Below, in pieces: positions 8,154-15,734 of a stretch of DNA of 64,000 nt. Origin of the DNA: Sphingobium lactosutens DS20 (GTDB lineage Bacteria > Pseudomonadota > Alphaproteobacteria > Sphingomonadales > Sphingomonadaceae). The notes under the pieces are model-generated. The model was not told where the DNA came from. It saw only the letters and a program-made list of their open reading frames with translations, and made no database searches. The translations under genes were made by a program, and so were the position numbers. The stretch is taken from the NCBI RefSeq assembly GCF_000445105.1, contig NZ_ATDP01000089.1, positions 1-64,000 of the forward strand. The letters are read 5' to 3'. Position 1 is the stretch's first letter; each line of letters starts with the position of its first letter.

Positions 8154-9890
8154 ATGACCCGCGTTGCGCTATACGCCCGCTATTCCTCGGACAATCAGAG
8201 CGTTTCCTCCATCGAGGACCAGTTCCGCATCTGCCGGGACCAGGCGGCGCGGGAGAAGTGGAAGGTGGTGGGCGCTTTCAAGGACGCCGCCATTTCAGGT
8301 GCGAGCGTCACCTTGCGGCCGGGTATTCAGGCGCTCTTGCAGGACGCGCAGTCGGGCAAGTTCGACATTGTGCTGGCGGAAGCGCTGGACCGTATCAGCC
8401 GCGACCAGGCCGATGTCGCCATTCTCTACAAGCATTTCAAGTTTGCCGGCGTGACGCTCGTGACGCTCGCCGAGGGCGAGATTTCTGAGCTGCATGTCGG
8501 TCTCAAGGGCACGATGAACGCCCTGTTCCTGAAAGATCTCGCCGCCAAGACCCATCGCGGTCTGCGTGGCCGCGTCGAGAAGGGAAAGGCAGGCGGCGGG
8601 CTCTGCTATGGCTATGACGTTGTGAAACGTCTCAACGGCGATGGCGAGCAGGCCCGCGGCGAGCGGAAGATCAACGAAGCCGAGGCCGAGATCGTCCGCC
8701 GCATCTTTCGCGAATTCGCCGCCGGCAAGAGCCCCAAGGCTATCGCCGCCGATCTCAACCGCGACGGTATTCCTGGCCCCAATGGCAAGGCTTGGGGAGA
8801 CACCACGATTCGCGGCCATGTCTGCCGCGGTACCGGCATCGTCAACAACGAGCTCTATGCCGGTGTGCTGGTCTGGAACCGGCTGCGCTACATCAAGAAC
8901 CCGGCGACGGGAAAGCGCGTCTCGCGGGTCAACCCGGAGTCCGAGTGGATCAGGACCGAGGTGCCGGACCTGCGCATCGTCGACGAAGACCTATGGCAGG
9001 CGGCGCGGCGGCGGCAGGAGGAGATCTCCAGGCAGTTCGAGAATGTCACCAAAGGCGTGCGCGCCTATCGTGCCAAACACGTCAACGAACTGCGCCGTCC
9101 GGCCTTTCTGTTCTCGGGCCTGCTCAAATGCGGCTGCTGCGGCGGCAATTACGGCATCATCACCCGTGACCGGTATGGCTGTCTCAATCGCTATCGGCGG
9201 GGTACCTGCGACAACGGCCATACCATCCGTCGCGATGAGATCGAGCAGCGTATTCTCTCCGGCCTTACCGAACGGCTGGTTTCGGCCGACCGGGTCGCCA
9301 AGGCCGTGCGCGCCTATGCCGAAGCGCTCAACAGTCAGAACCGTGAACGCCGGGCGCAGGCGGAGCTTGACCGCAAGGCGCTGGAGAAGATCGAACGCGG
9401 CATCGCCGGCATCATTGCGGCGATCGAGGATGGCATGTATCAGCCGGCCATGAAGGATCGGATGGAAGACCTGGAACGCCAGAAGGCGGATGTCCTGGCG
9501 CGCATGGAACAGGCGCCCGAGGACGTTCCGGACATCCACCCCAACATCGCCGAAATCTACAAGGCCAAGGTGACGCAATTAAGCGAGTCTCTGGCCGATC
9601 CCGAACTGCGCGATCAGGCCGCCGAGGCGTTCCGCGCGCTGGTGGACGAAGTGGTGCTTGAGCCCGGCGACAAGCGCGGCGAGGTCAACGCCACCTTACG
9701 CGGCGAGGTGATGAACATCCTCGACATCGTTTCCGGGCGCAAAACCCGAAACCGGCCTCAAGTTATAACAAAAGACGTTGCGGGTCCCCGCAACCACCGA
9801 TACCGACAAACCAGATTTTCCTGGCTTTTGTCGGTCACGGTTGGATCGCCCTCCCGCAACCACAGAAACCGACATACCTGGGCCCCCTGA
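8154..9890 (+). CDS. Large serine recombinase (resolvase-type integrase)
   Basis: The start at 8154 gives the canonical MTRVALYARYSSDNQ N-terminus with the catalytic Ser at residue 11 (or 12). The protein has an N-terminal resolvase domain, a recombinase domain (GLCYGYDVVKR..., about residues 150-300), a zinc-ribbon (LKCGCCGGNYG... with further Cys near 345-360) and a C-terminal coiled coil. Large serine recombinases insert or excise mobile DNA between att sites. The last about 65 codons overlap antisense with the convergent recombinase and look like attachment-site-derived sequence, so the natural stop may have been changed by integration. Confidence 0.93.
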   Translation: MTRVALYARYSSDNQSVSSIEDQFRICRDQAAREKWKVVGAFKDAAISGASVTLRPGIQALLQDAQSGKFDIVLAEALDRISRDQADVAILYKHFKFAGVTLVTLAEGEISELHVGLKGTMNALFLKDLAAKTHRGLRGRVEKGKAGGGLCYGYDVVKRLNGDGEQARGERKINEAEAEIVRRIFREFAAGKSPKAIAADLNRDGIPGPNGKAWGDTTIRGHVCRGTGIVNNELYAGVLVWNRLRYIKNPATGKRVSRVNPESEWIRTEVPDLRIVDEDLWQAARRRQEEISRQFENVTKGVRAYRAKHVNELRRPAFLFSGLLKCGCCGGNYGIITRDRYGCLNRYRRGTCDNGHTIRRDEIEQRILSGLTERLVSADRVAKAVRAYAEALNSQNRERRAQAELDRKALEKIERGIAGIIAAIEDGMYQPAMKDRMEDLERQKADVLARMEQAPEDVPDIHPNIAEIYKAKVTQLSESLADPELRDQAAEAFRALVDEVVLEPGDKRGEVNATLRGEVMNILDIVSGRKTRNRPQVITKDVAGPRNHRYRQTRFSWLLSVTVGSPSRNHRNRHTWAP

Positions 9891-11513
9891 TGCGAAAGCA
9901 TCGGAGGGGCTGTCGGCATTGGCCCAATTGCGCCGTTCCAGCCATTCGAGAATGGTCCCAAACTCGCCGTGCAGCGTGGCGTTGACCTCGCCGCGTTTGG
10001 CGCCGGGCGTCAGAACGATGCGCTCGATGAGAGCGCGTAGCGCGTCGGCCGCCTCCTGCCGCTCCTCCGGATGCGCCAGGGCTTCCGCAAAGCGCTCCAC
10101 CTTGCGGCGATAGATCTCCGAGATATTCGGATGGATGTCCGGTACATCGGCCGGAGCCGCAGCGAGCCGGGCGCGAATGGCGTCTTCCTGCGCCTCGAGT
10201 TCCAGCAGTTGATCAACGAGTGAGCGCGTTCCCTTGCCTTCCGTTGCGAGTGTCACCAGTCCCTTGATAGCTTTGAGGACCTTGTCGAGCTCAGCCCGAT
10301 CGGCGGTATCTGTCGCGCGACGCTGGCGATTGATGCGATTGGTTTCTTCGACGCAGGTACGAATGGCTTCGGCCGCGACTTCGGGACTCATCAACCGGTC
10401 GCGCAGACCGTCGAGAACACGCGCTTCCAGCTTCTCGCGTGCAATACTATGCCCATTGGCACAGCTGCTCGTGTCTATGTGGTTCGAACAGGCAAACCGC
10501 CCCTGCCCGCGAAGGGTATAAGACCCACCGCAGCAGCCGCAGTAGACGAGGCCGGACAGCAGGCTCTTTGGGCGATGGGTCCGGTTCATCGCATTGTGGG
10601 CCGAGCGCGTCGCCTCGATGACGCCGGCATATTGGATCGCAATATCTTCCTGTCGGGCTTTTACGGCCTGCCAGAGTTCGTCATCCAGGACCCGCAGATG
10701 AGGCACGTCAGTAACGATCCACTCGGACTGCGGATTGATACGGGAGACACGCTTGCCGGTCTGGGGGTTCTTCAGGTAGCGCAGGCGGTTCCAGACCAGC
10801 TTGCCGATATACAACTCATTATTGATCAAGCCTGTTCCACGCTTTGCGTGACCCCGAATCGTAGTCGATGTCCAGAGCTTGCCGGTCGGTGCGGCTATCC
10901 CCGCTTCATTGAGGCGGCAGGCAATCGCATGCGGACTGAGACCATTGGCAAACTGGCGGAACACCTGCCGGACAACTTCCGCTTCAGCGTCGTTGATGGT
11001 GCGCTCGCCGTGAACTGCCTCACCTTCGCTGGAAAAACGACGCACGACGTCATAGCCGTAGCAAAGGCCGCCGCCGGACTTGCCTTTCTCGACGCGTCCG
11101 CGAAGGCCACGATGGGTCTTCTTGGCAAGATCCTTGAGGAAGAGGGCGTTCATCGTGCCCTTCAGGCCGACATGCAGTTCCGAAACCTCGCCCTCGGCCA
11201 GGGTCACGATCTTCACGCCCGCGAACTGAAGGTTCTTGTATAGCGTTGCCACGTCGGCCTGATCGCGGGAGACGCGATCAAGTGCTTCAGCGAGCAGCAC
11301 ATCGAAGCGGCCCATCTGGGCGTCCTGAAGCAGCGCCTGAATACCGGGCCGCAGGATGACGCTCGCACCCGAGATCGCGGCATCCTTGTAACTACCGACG
11401 ATGCGCCAGCCTTCGCGCGCAGCCTGTTCGCGGCAAACCAAAAACTGATCCTCGATGGAAGCTGGGCTCTGCTTGTCATCGGAATAGCGGGCATAGAGCG
11501 CTGCGCGGGTCAT
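9696..11513 (-). CDS. Second large serine recombinase, convergent to the first
   Basis: Start at 11513 gives MTRAALYARYSDDKQSPAS with catalytic Ser at residue 11; an open frame continues about 100 codons upstream but lacks family sequence. The domain order matches the plus-strand recombinase (resolvase, recombinase, Cys zinc-ribbon VYCGCCGGSY, coiled coil) and the two are clearly homologous but diverged. The C-terminus reads through duplicated SVSVVAG motifs and then antisense into the first recombinase, so its native end was probably near 9854-9900. Tail-to-tail placement suggests two elements meet here. Confidence 0.92.
   Translation of the reverse strand: MTRAALYARYSDDKQSPASIEDQFLVCREQAAREGWRIVGSYKDAAISGASVILRPGIQALLQDAQMGRFDVLLAEALDRVSRDQADVATLYKNLQFAGVKIVTLAEGEVSELHVGLKGTMNALFLKDLAKKTHRGLRGRVEKGKSGGGLCYGYDVVRRFSSEGEAVHGERTINDAEAEVVRQVFRQFANGLSPHAIACRLNEAGIAAPTGKLWTSTTIRGHAKRGTGLINNELYIGKLVWNRLRYLKNPQTGKRVSRINPQSEWIVTDVPHLRVLDDELWQAVKARQEDIAIQYAGVIEATRSAHNAMNRTHRPKSLLSGLVYCGCCGGSYTLRGQGRFACSNHIDTSSCANGHSIAREKLEARVLDGLRDRLMSPEVAAEAIRTCVEETNRINRQRRATDTADRAELDKVLKAIKGLVTLATEGKGTRSLVDQLLELEAQEDAIRARLAAAPADVPDIHPNISEIYRRKVERFAEALAHPEERQEAADALRALIERIVLTPGAKRGEVNATLHGEFGTILEWLERRNWANADSPSDAFASGGPGMSVSVVAGGRSNRDRQKPGKSGLSVSVVAGTRNVFCYNLRPVSGFAPGNDVEDVHHLAA
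9777..9794. other. Palindromic attachment-like core between two convergent recombinases
   Basis: GTTGCGGG (9777-9784) and CCCGCAAC (9787-9794) are perfect inverted 8-mers around a central TC dinucleotide. It lies where the 3' ends of both recombinase genes overlap. Large serine integrases cross over at a central dinucleotide flanked by partly symmetric arms, so this is a plausible recombined att core. No experimental att site is known for these enzymes from the sequence alone. Confidence 0.45.
9788..9878. repeat. Two imperfect direct repeats within the recombinase tails
   Basis: The 25-mers at 9788-9812 and 9854-9878 match at 21 of 25 positions, both reading CCGCAACCAC..A.ACCGACA.ACC. On the minus strand both encode a SVSVVAG heptapeptide, so the minus-strand recombinase tail carries it twice. 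They look like two half or whole attachment sites left by successive insertions at the recombinase 3' end. Confidence 0.6.
9802..9835. terminator. Hairpin between convergent recombinase genes
   Basis: ACCGACAAA (9802-9810) pairs perfectly with TTTGTCGGT (9827-9835), and the inner CCAG/CTGG extends the stem. It could act as a bidirectional terminator but has no clear U-run, and it overlaps the first attachment-like repeat, so it may instead reflect site symmetry. Confidence 0.35.
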
Positions 11514-11906
11514 TTCTGTCTCCTGGATCGGACAAAACGTAACATGATGTTCTTTGCAGGCCAAATGAGGCGCTGTTTGAATAGGATTGCTACTTACAAT
11601 GTCGCCCTCTTGTAGGACGGCTTCCATCACGACGCCGCCAACTTGCAGGCGGTGAAAACGACACGGGCGATAGAAACCCTCCAGCACTGCTAGCGGCACA
11701 CAATGTGGCGACCGTGTTGTGGTACAGGCTGGTGGCCATCGCAGCGATTTCACGGAGGCGACATCGTCGGAACCATGGTCGGACGTCCATGACAGAGATT
11801 TCAAAAGCCAGCGCTGGTCCACGCACCATGCGCGACGATCAGGTCTTGCATGTCGGAAATTCCAACATTACATTCTGCAGATGTAGTCGAATCGTGCGAG
11901 GCTTGA
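11514..11906. other. Intergenic region between the second recombinase and the peptidase island
   Basis: No convincing gene. Open frames here are antisense extensions without family features. The right part holds the palindrome listed at 11851-11867 and probably divergent promoters for the recombinase and the carrier-protein operon. Confidence 0.5.
11851..11867. promoter_or_regulatory. Palindromic candidate operator of the peptidase operon
   Basis: TGTCGGAAATTCCAACA is a 17-bp near-palindrome (GGAA-A-TTCC core, TGT/ACA outer arms), 39 bp ahead of the first ATG of the operon. An XRE repressor is encoded second in that operon, so autoregulation at this site is plausible. Confidence 0.4.
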
Positions 11907-12245
11907 ATGGCAACAGTTGCTCCTCCCGCGCCAACCGCTCCTGCCTTTCCTAAGGCGGATGTCATCAAGGCGCTCGTCGATGAATTGCTAGAAGTCGCAC
12001 GTATCGAGGCGCAATTGCGCGGCATCGCGCTCCCAAAAGATCAGGGTGCCGCAATGAAGGCGCCGATTGCGCTCGACTCGCTTTCGGTCGTAGACACGCT
12101 CTGCGCCATCGAGACGGTCATCGGGATCGAACTGCGCGATAATATTGTCCAGACCGGTGGTTACGCTTCGGTGGAGGAAGCGCTCGGCCATCTTGTTCCT
12201 CGTATCGAGAAAGTCTGGGTGAAGAAAAAAGGATCCAAGCCATGA
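11907..12245 (+). CDS. Acyl-carrier-protein-like small protein
   Basis: A 112-residue protein with a Pro/Ala-rich N-terminus and an ACP-like helical domain. The segment IALDSLSVVDTLCAIETVIG (about residues 54-73) matches the ACP helix II region, with the DSL motif at 57-59 placing Ser58 where phosphopantetheine attaches. The following GIELRDNIV...YASVEEALGHL matches helix III/IV spacing. No fatty-acid, polyketide or NRPS gene is nearby, so it is an orphan carrier. It opens the operon and its stop overlaps the XRE start (ATGA). Whether Ser58 is modified is not known; a scaffold role is also possible. Confidence 0.65.
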   Translation: MATVAPPAPTAPAFPKADVIKALVDELLEVARIEAQLRGIALPKDQGAAMKAPIALDSLSVVDTLCAIETVIGIELRDNIVQTGGYASVEEALGHLVPRIEKVWVKKKGSKP

Positions 12246-12616
12246 ACGGTATGGCTATCCGGCAGGAGAATGACGAGCTGGAGCGCAAGCAGCTAGGTGA
12301 CCGGCTGCGAGAGGCGCGCAAATATCTTGGGCTCAAGCAGGATGAGGTTGCGACCTATCTTAAAATTCCGCGCACCGCCCTTACCGACATCGAAAGCGGT
12401 CAGCGACGGGTTGAGGCAATTGAACTTACACGTCTCGCCAAGCTCTATCGCCAGTCAGTTGGCTATTTTACGGGCGAGGATGAAGCTTCGGCAAGCTTGC
12501 CTGCCGATGTGGCGCATCTCGCACGCCGCGTTGCCGATCTCTCGGCCGACGACCGCGCTGAACTCAGTCGCTTTGCTGAATATCTGCGCGCGCGGTCGGG
12601 TGGGGGACAAGTCTGA
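12242..12616 (+). CDS. XRE-family helix-turn-helix regulator
   Basis: A 124-residue protein with a clear N-terminal HTH_3/XRE domain: LGDRLREARKYLGLKQDEVATYLKIPRTALTDIESG at about residues 18-53. The C-terminal half is helical (DEASASLPADVAHLARRVADL), consistent with a dimerisation region. It overlaps the carrier-protein gene by 4 bp and is followed after 3 bp by the ImmA/IrrE-type gene. In the ImmA/ImmR paradigm the metallopeptidase cleaves the XRE repressor; here that is an inference from gene order. Confidence 0.9.
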   Translation: MNGMAIRQENDELERKQLGDRLREARKYLGLKQDEVATYLKIPRTALTDIESGQRRVEAIELTRLAKLYRQSVGYFTGEDEASASLPADVAHLARRVADLSADDRAELSRFAEYLRARSGGGQV

Positions 12617-12619
12617 TCC

Positions 12620-13630
12620 ATGGCTCGGGACTATGACGGCGCGGTGCGCGCGGGGACCATGGCGGCGGGGCGCCTGCATCGCCAACTCGGTACTCAGGCC
12701 CTTATCGAGAGCCAGGGAGGCAATATTGATGTGTTCGGGGCGATCCATGCGCTCGGCCTGCCGCTCCTGCTCCGTCCGCTCAAAGGGCTTCTCGGCGCTT
12801 ATCTGAGCGTGCCGATACCGGGGGTTCTGGTAACGACCGAGCGGCCGATGAGCATCCAGCGCTTCACCGCAGCGCACGAACTCGGTCACTTCTCGATGAA
12901 GCACGAACCGAGCCTTGACGATGAAAGCATTCTGCGTCGCATGCCGATGAGCCCAGAACCGGGTCAGGCCTTCGAGGAAACCGAAGCCGACGCATTCGCG
13001 GTCGCTTTCATGATGCCCAAATGGTTGATCGGCCTGCACTGCGCCCGTCAGGGTTGGCAGGCGAGCGACCTTCGGCGTCCTAATATCGCCTACCAGCTCT
13101 CACTGCGCGTCGGTGCGAGCTATGAAGCGACGTGCCGCACGCTTGTCCGCTATGGCATCATCAGGCCCGCAATCATGCGAGAACTGCTCGATACCCAGCC
13201 GCGTAGCCTCAAGGTCGATCTCCTCAAGGATTATCGCCCCGAAAATTATCGCGGCGATGTTTGGCTCCTGACCGAGCGAGACGAGGGCACGCGGCTGGAC
13301 GGCAGCCGCAATGACCTGTTTGTGCTGCGGCTGCAGGAAAACAGCGGCGGCGGTTACCTCTGGGATCTCGACCAGCTAATCGCCAGCGGATTCGCGGTCG
13401 TGCGTGACGAAAGGGAGGCGTTCGAAGCCGATGCGATCGGCGGCCCGACCGTCCGCCGCGTCACCGCTGCGCCCGAGGAAGCCCAGCGCGGTCGCATGTC
13501 GCTAAGCGAACGGCGCCCTTGGCAGCCGACCATGACTCATGCGAGCCTGACCATCGAGTTCGACCTCACCGGCCCGGAACAGGAAGGCCTGTCTCGCGCC
13601 GAGCGGCGCCATCTGCTCGAGGCTGCCTGA
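12620..13630 (+). CDS. ImmA/IrrE metallopeptidase fused to a chagasin-like inhibitor domain
   Basis: A 336-residue two-domain protein. The N-terminal half is an ImmA/IrrE (DUF955) zinc peptidase with HELGH at residues 86-90 and a downstream ETEADAFAVAFMMP segment supplying the third ligand. The C-terminal part (about 210-325) carries the three loop motifs of chagasin/I42 inhibitors of papain-like proteases: NSGGGYLW at 241-248 (family NPTTGF.W), a GGPTV loop at 274-278 and RPW at 299-301 followed by QP. The next gene, 4 bp downstream, encodes a C1 papain-like peptidase, the class that chagasins block. The ImmA call is firm; the inhibitor call is read by eye and should be tested. Confidence 0.85.
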   Translation: MARDYDGAVRAGTMAAGRLHRQLGTQALIESQGGNIDVFGAIHALGLPLLLRPLKGLLGAYLSVPIPGVLVTTERPMSIQRFTAAHELGHFSMKHEPSLDDESILRRMPMSPEPGQAFEETEADAFAVAFMMPKWLIGLHCARQGWQASDLRRPNIAYQLSLRVGASYEATCRTLVRYGIIRPAIMRELLDTQPRSLKVDLLKDYRPENYRGDVWLLTERDEGTRLDGSRNDLFVLRLQENSGGGYLWDLDQLIASGFAVVRDEREAFEADAIGGPTVRRVTAAPEEAQRGRMSLSERRPWQPTMTHASLTIEFDLTGPEQEGLSRAERRHLLEAA

Positions 13631-13634
13631 CCCC

Positions 13635-14315
13635 ATGATCGATATCGTGACTGATCTTAGGCCGATGCTCGGCCCTGTCCGTGATCAAGGCGCGCGGCCG
13701 ACCTGTCTCGCCTTTGCTGCGAGCGACGCGCATGCCGCCTTGCGCAACGGCTGGACGCCGCTTTCCTGCGAGTTCGCTTATTATCACGCGCAACGTCGCG
13801 CCAAACGACCGCATCAGAGCGGCGCAACCTTGTCGTCGATGCTCGAAACGTTGCGGACTGACGGTCAGCCGGCCGAAGCGGGCTGGGTCTATCTCGATAA
13901 AGTGCCGGACGACATTGCTGCATGGGCGCCGCCGACGACAGTTGGCCAATGCTTTGGCCGCGATGGGGGCGCTGCCGCCATTGACCTCACCAGCATACTT
14001 GTCGCGCTCGATCAGCAGCGACCGGTGATGCTGCTCACGAAACTGTCACGGTCATTCTACATGCCGGGCTCCCAGGGAGTGATCGATCCGGCCAACGACG
14101 AGATGCCGGACGACACTCTAAGGCATGCTATCGTCGCGGTCGGCCACGGCACGACCGACGGCCAGTCCGCCCTGCTTGTCCGCAATAGCTGGGGGGAGAG
14201 TTGGGGCATCGATGGCCATGCCTGGCTCACCGAGAAATTCCTGAAGCCGCGCCTCTTTGCGACGGCAATCCTGACGGGGGATGTCGATGTATCTTCCAGT
14301 GCCGCCGCAGCCTGA
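13635..14315 (+). CDS. C1 (papain-like) cysteine peptidase without prodomain
   Basis: A 226-residue protein with the papain order of active-site residues: oxyanion Gln18 and Cys24 in VRDQGARPTCLAFA, His164 in TLRHAIVAVGHG and Asn184 in VRNSWGESWG. It has no signal peptide and no inhibitory propeptide; the catalytic region begins at residue 13. It would therefore be made active in the cytoplasm and need outside control, which the adjacent chagasin-like domain could give. The substrate is unknown. It overlaps the next gene by 35 bp, so expression is tightly coupled. Confidence 0.9.
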   Translation: MIDIVTDLRPMLGPVRDQGARPTCLAFAASDAHAALRNGWTPLSCEFAYYHAQRRAKRPHQSGATLSSMLETLRTDGQPAEAGWVYLDKVPDDIAAWAPPTTVGQCFGRDGGAAAIDLTSILVALDQQRPVMLLTKLSRSFYMPGSQGVIDPANDEMPDDTLRHAIVAVGHGTTDGQSALLVRNSWGESWGIDGHAWLTEKFLKPRLFATAILTGDVDVSSSAAAA

Positions 14316-15072
14316 TTGTGTCTCGGCGTGGCGCGAAGCGGTCCGCCTCGTCGACCAGCAGTCACAGCATCACGCCTACAATGTGATTATCGACGTCGTC
14401 GATCCGCTGGCGCGTGCGAGCCTTGCTGATCCGGTAATCGCCGCAGTGGATGCCTTTCATCAGGCGCACGATGCCAAGCGCATCGAGACGGTCGCCAATA
14501 CAATTTTCCCGGCCGGGCTCTATCGGCGCTACGGCTTCCCCAATTTCTTCGATCGCTTTAGGGACAATGTGCTGCCCAAGGTACGAGGCAAGAAGCCCAC
14601 CTGGTCTGGCTATTATTTCGAGCGGATGATGCTGTTGCCGCAGGCACAGGGCGAGCCGTTGAACCAGCTCGAGGAGATTATCGGTCGCTTGAAGAACCCT
14701 AATGTCCGGGCGCTCAACAAGTTCGAGTTAAGCGTTTTCGATCCGCTACGCGATGTCGATGACTCGCCATATGGCGGGCAATGCCTGAGTTTTGCGAGCT
14801 TCAAGCTCATCGGCGAGGGCGCAGATCGCAGGCTCGGCCTCACCGCTATGTACCGCAACCATTATTATATCGAGAAGCTGCTCGGCAATCTCATCGGCCT
14901 CGGCCGTTTGCTCGACTTCGTCGCGACGGAGGCGAAGATTCCCAGGGGCTCGCTGACCATCGTCTCAACCCATGCCAAGATCGACACCGATAAGTGGAAC
15001 CGCAGCGCGATCCTGCCGATGCTGAGCGCGTGCGATCAGGCCAGCGCGCAACTTCTGGCTACGGCCCCATAG
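14281..15072 (+). CDS. Thymidylate-synthase-like protein
   Basis: A 263-residue protein (ATG 14281; ATG 14287 is an alternative). The middle resembles thymidylate synthase/dCMP hydroxymethylase: NQLEEIIGRLKNPNVRA (family DQL..I..L..dP.SRR), GGQCLSFASFKL with Cys168 at the nucleophile position, then LTAMYRNHYYIEKLLGNLIGLGRLLDFVA and a SLTIVSTHAKI segment matching the H.Y region. It differs from canonical ThyA around the PPCH motif. Substrate is unknown; a modified-pyrimidine or degenerate binding role is possible. It ends 37 bp inside the convergent UDG-like gene. Confidence 0.65.
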   Translation: MSMYLPVPPQPDCVSAWREAVRLVDQQSQHHAYNVIIDVVDPLARASLADPVIAAVDAFHQAHDAKRIETVANTIFPAGLYRRYGFPNFFDRFRDNVLPKVRGKKPTWSGYYFERMMLLPQAQGEPLNQLEEIIGRLKNPNVRALNKFELSVFDPLRDVDDSPYGGQCLSFASFKLIGEGADRRLGLTAMYRNHYYIEKLLGNLIGLGRLLDFVATEAKIPRGSLTIVSTHAKIDTDKWNRSAILPMLSACDQASAQLLATAP

Positions 15073-15734
15073 AGCGGCAGTTCGGGGGAGGCCGGTTCCC
15101 GTCCGTTGATTCCATAAAGATCGAACATGCCGTCGATGAACTCGCGCTGCCCGCCATAGCTTGGGTGGCGGATCGCAGTGGTGGGGATATTCAGCCCGTC
15201 AAGCGCCAGATGCGCATCGCGTCCGATGGCGACGATGCGCTTTGGACGCACCATCGAGACCAGCGCCTGCAAGAACGGCCAGGTAGCCTCGCGTTCGGCG
15301 CGTGTGTGGCAGCGATTGGACATGGGATCGCCTTCCTCATGTGGATGAAACGGAAAGACGTTCCACAGCATGACAGGTTGGCCAATGCGGCCAAGCACCT
15401 GCCAGACGATAGCAGCAGTGCGCTCGGCAATCGCAGGGCCTTGGGTGGCGCGCTCCAGCGCGATGCCGCCCATGAGCGCCGCCGCATGGTTCAGATGGAT
15501 TTCATCAGTCAGCGGCACGCCGGTGCGACGACCGCCGCGATAGCCGAGGTCACGAGCGATCCAGATGGTCTCGACCCGCGCGTCTAGCGCCGCAACGAGT
15601 ACGCGTTCAAGATTGGCGCGCCGCCGGGCAGCGGCGTCGCGGCGGTCGTGAATGGCGCAGCGATCACGCCATGGATTGAACACTGAGGGAAGATCCGCCG
15701 CTGCCAGTGCCGACACGAAGCTTTTGGGGGTCAT
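15036..15734 (-). CDS. Uracil-DNA-glycosylase superfamily protein
   Basis: Start at 15734 (MTPKSFVSALAAADLPS) gives 232 residues; its ATG overlaps the MazG-like stop (TGATG). FNPW at residues 19-22, a LGYRGGRRTGVPLTDE segment, LWNVFPFHPH, a GRDAHLAL segment and IRHPSYGG follow the order of motifs in UDG-superfamily proteins. The usual GEAPGYRG motif reads WIARDLGYRGG here, so the first catalytic motif is altered and specificity may differ. Members remove uracil or related bases from DNA. It lies downstream of MazG-like and RHH-like genes and converges on the TS-like gene. Confidence 0.75.
   Translation of the reverse strand: MTPKSFVSALAAADLPSVFNPWRDRCAIHDRRDAAARRRANLERVLVAALDARVETIWIARDLGYRGGRRTGVPLTDEIHLNHAAALMGGIALERATQGPAIAERTAAIVWQVLGRIGQPVMLWNVFPFHPHEEGDPMSNRCHTRAEREATWPFLQALVSMVRPKRIVAIGRDAHLALDGLNIPTTAIRHPSYGGQREFIDGMFDLYGINGREPASPELPLYGAVARSCALA

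Noticed and set aside
11514..11822. N-terminal extension of the second serine recombinase
   Set aside because: The family begins at the MTRAALYARYS motif; the added about 100 residues have no similarity to recombinases and no good start signal.
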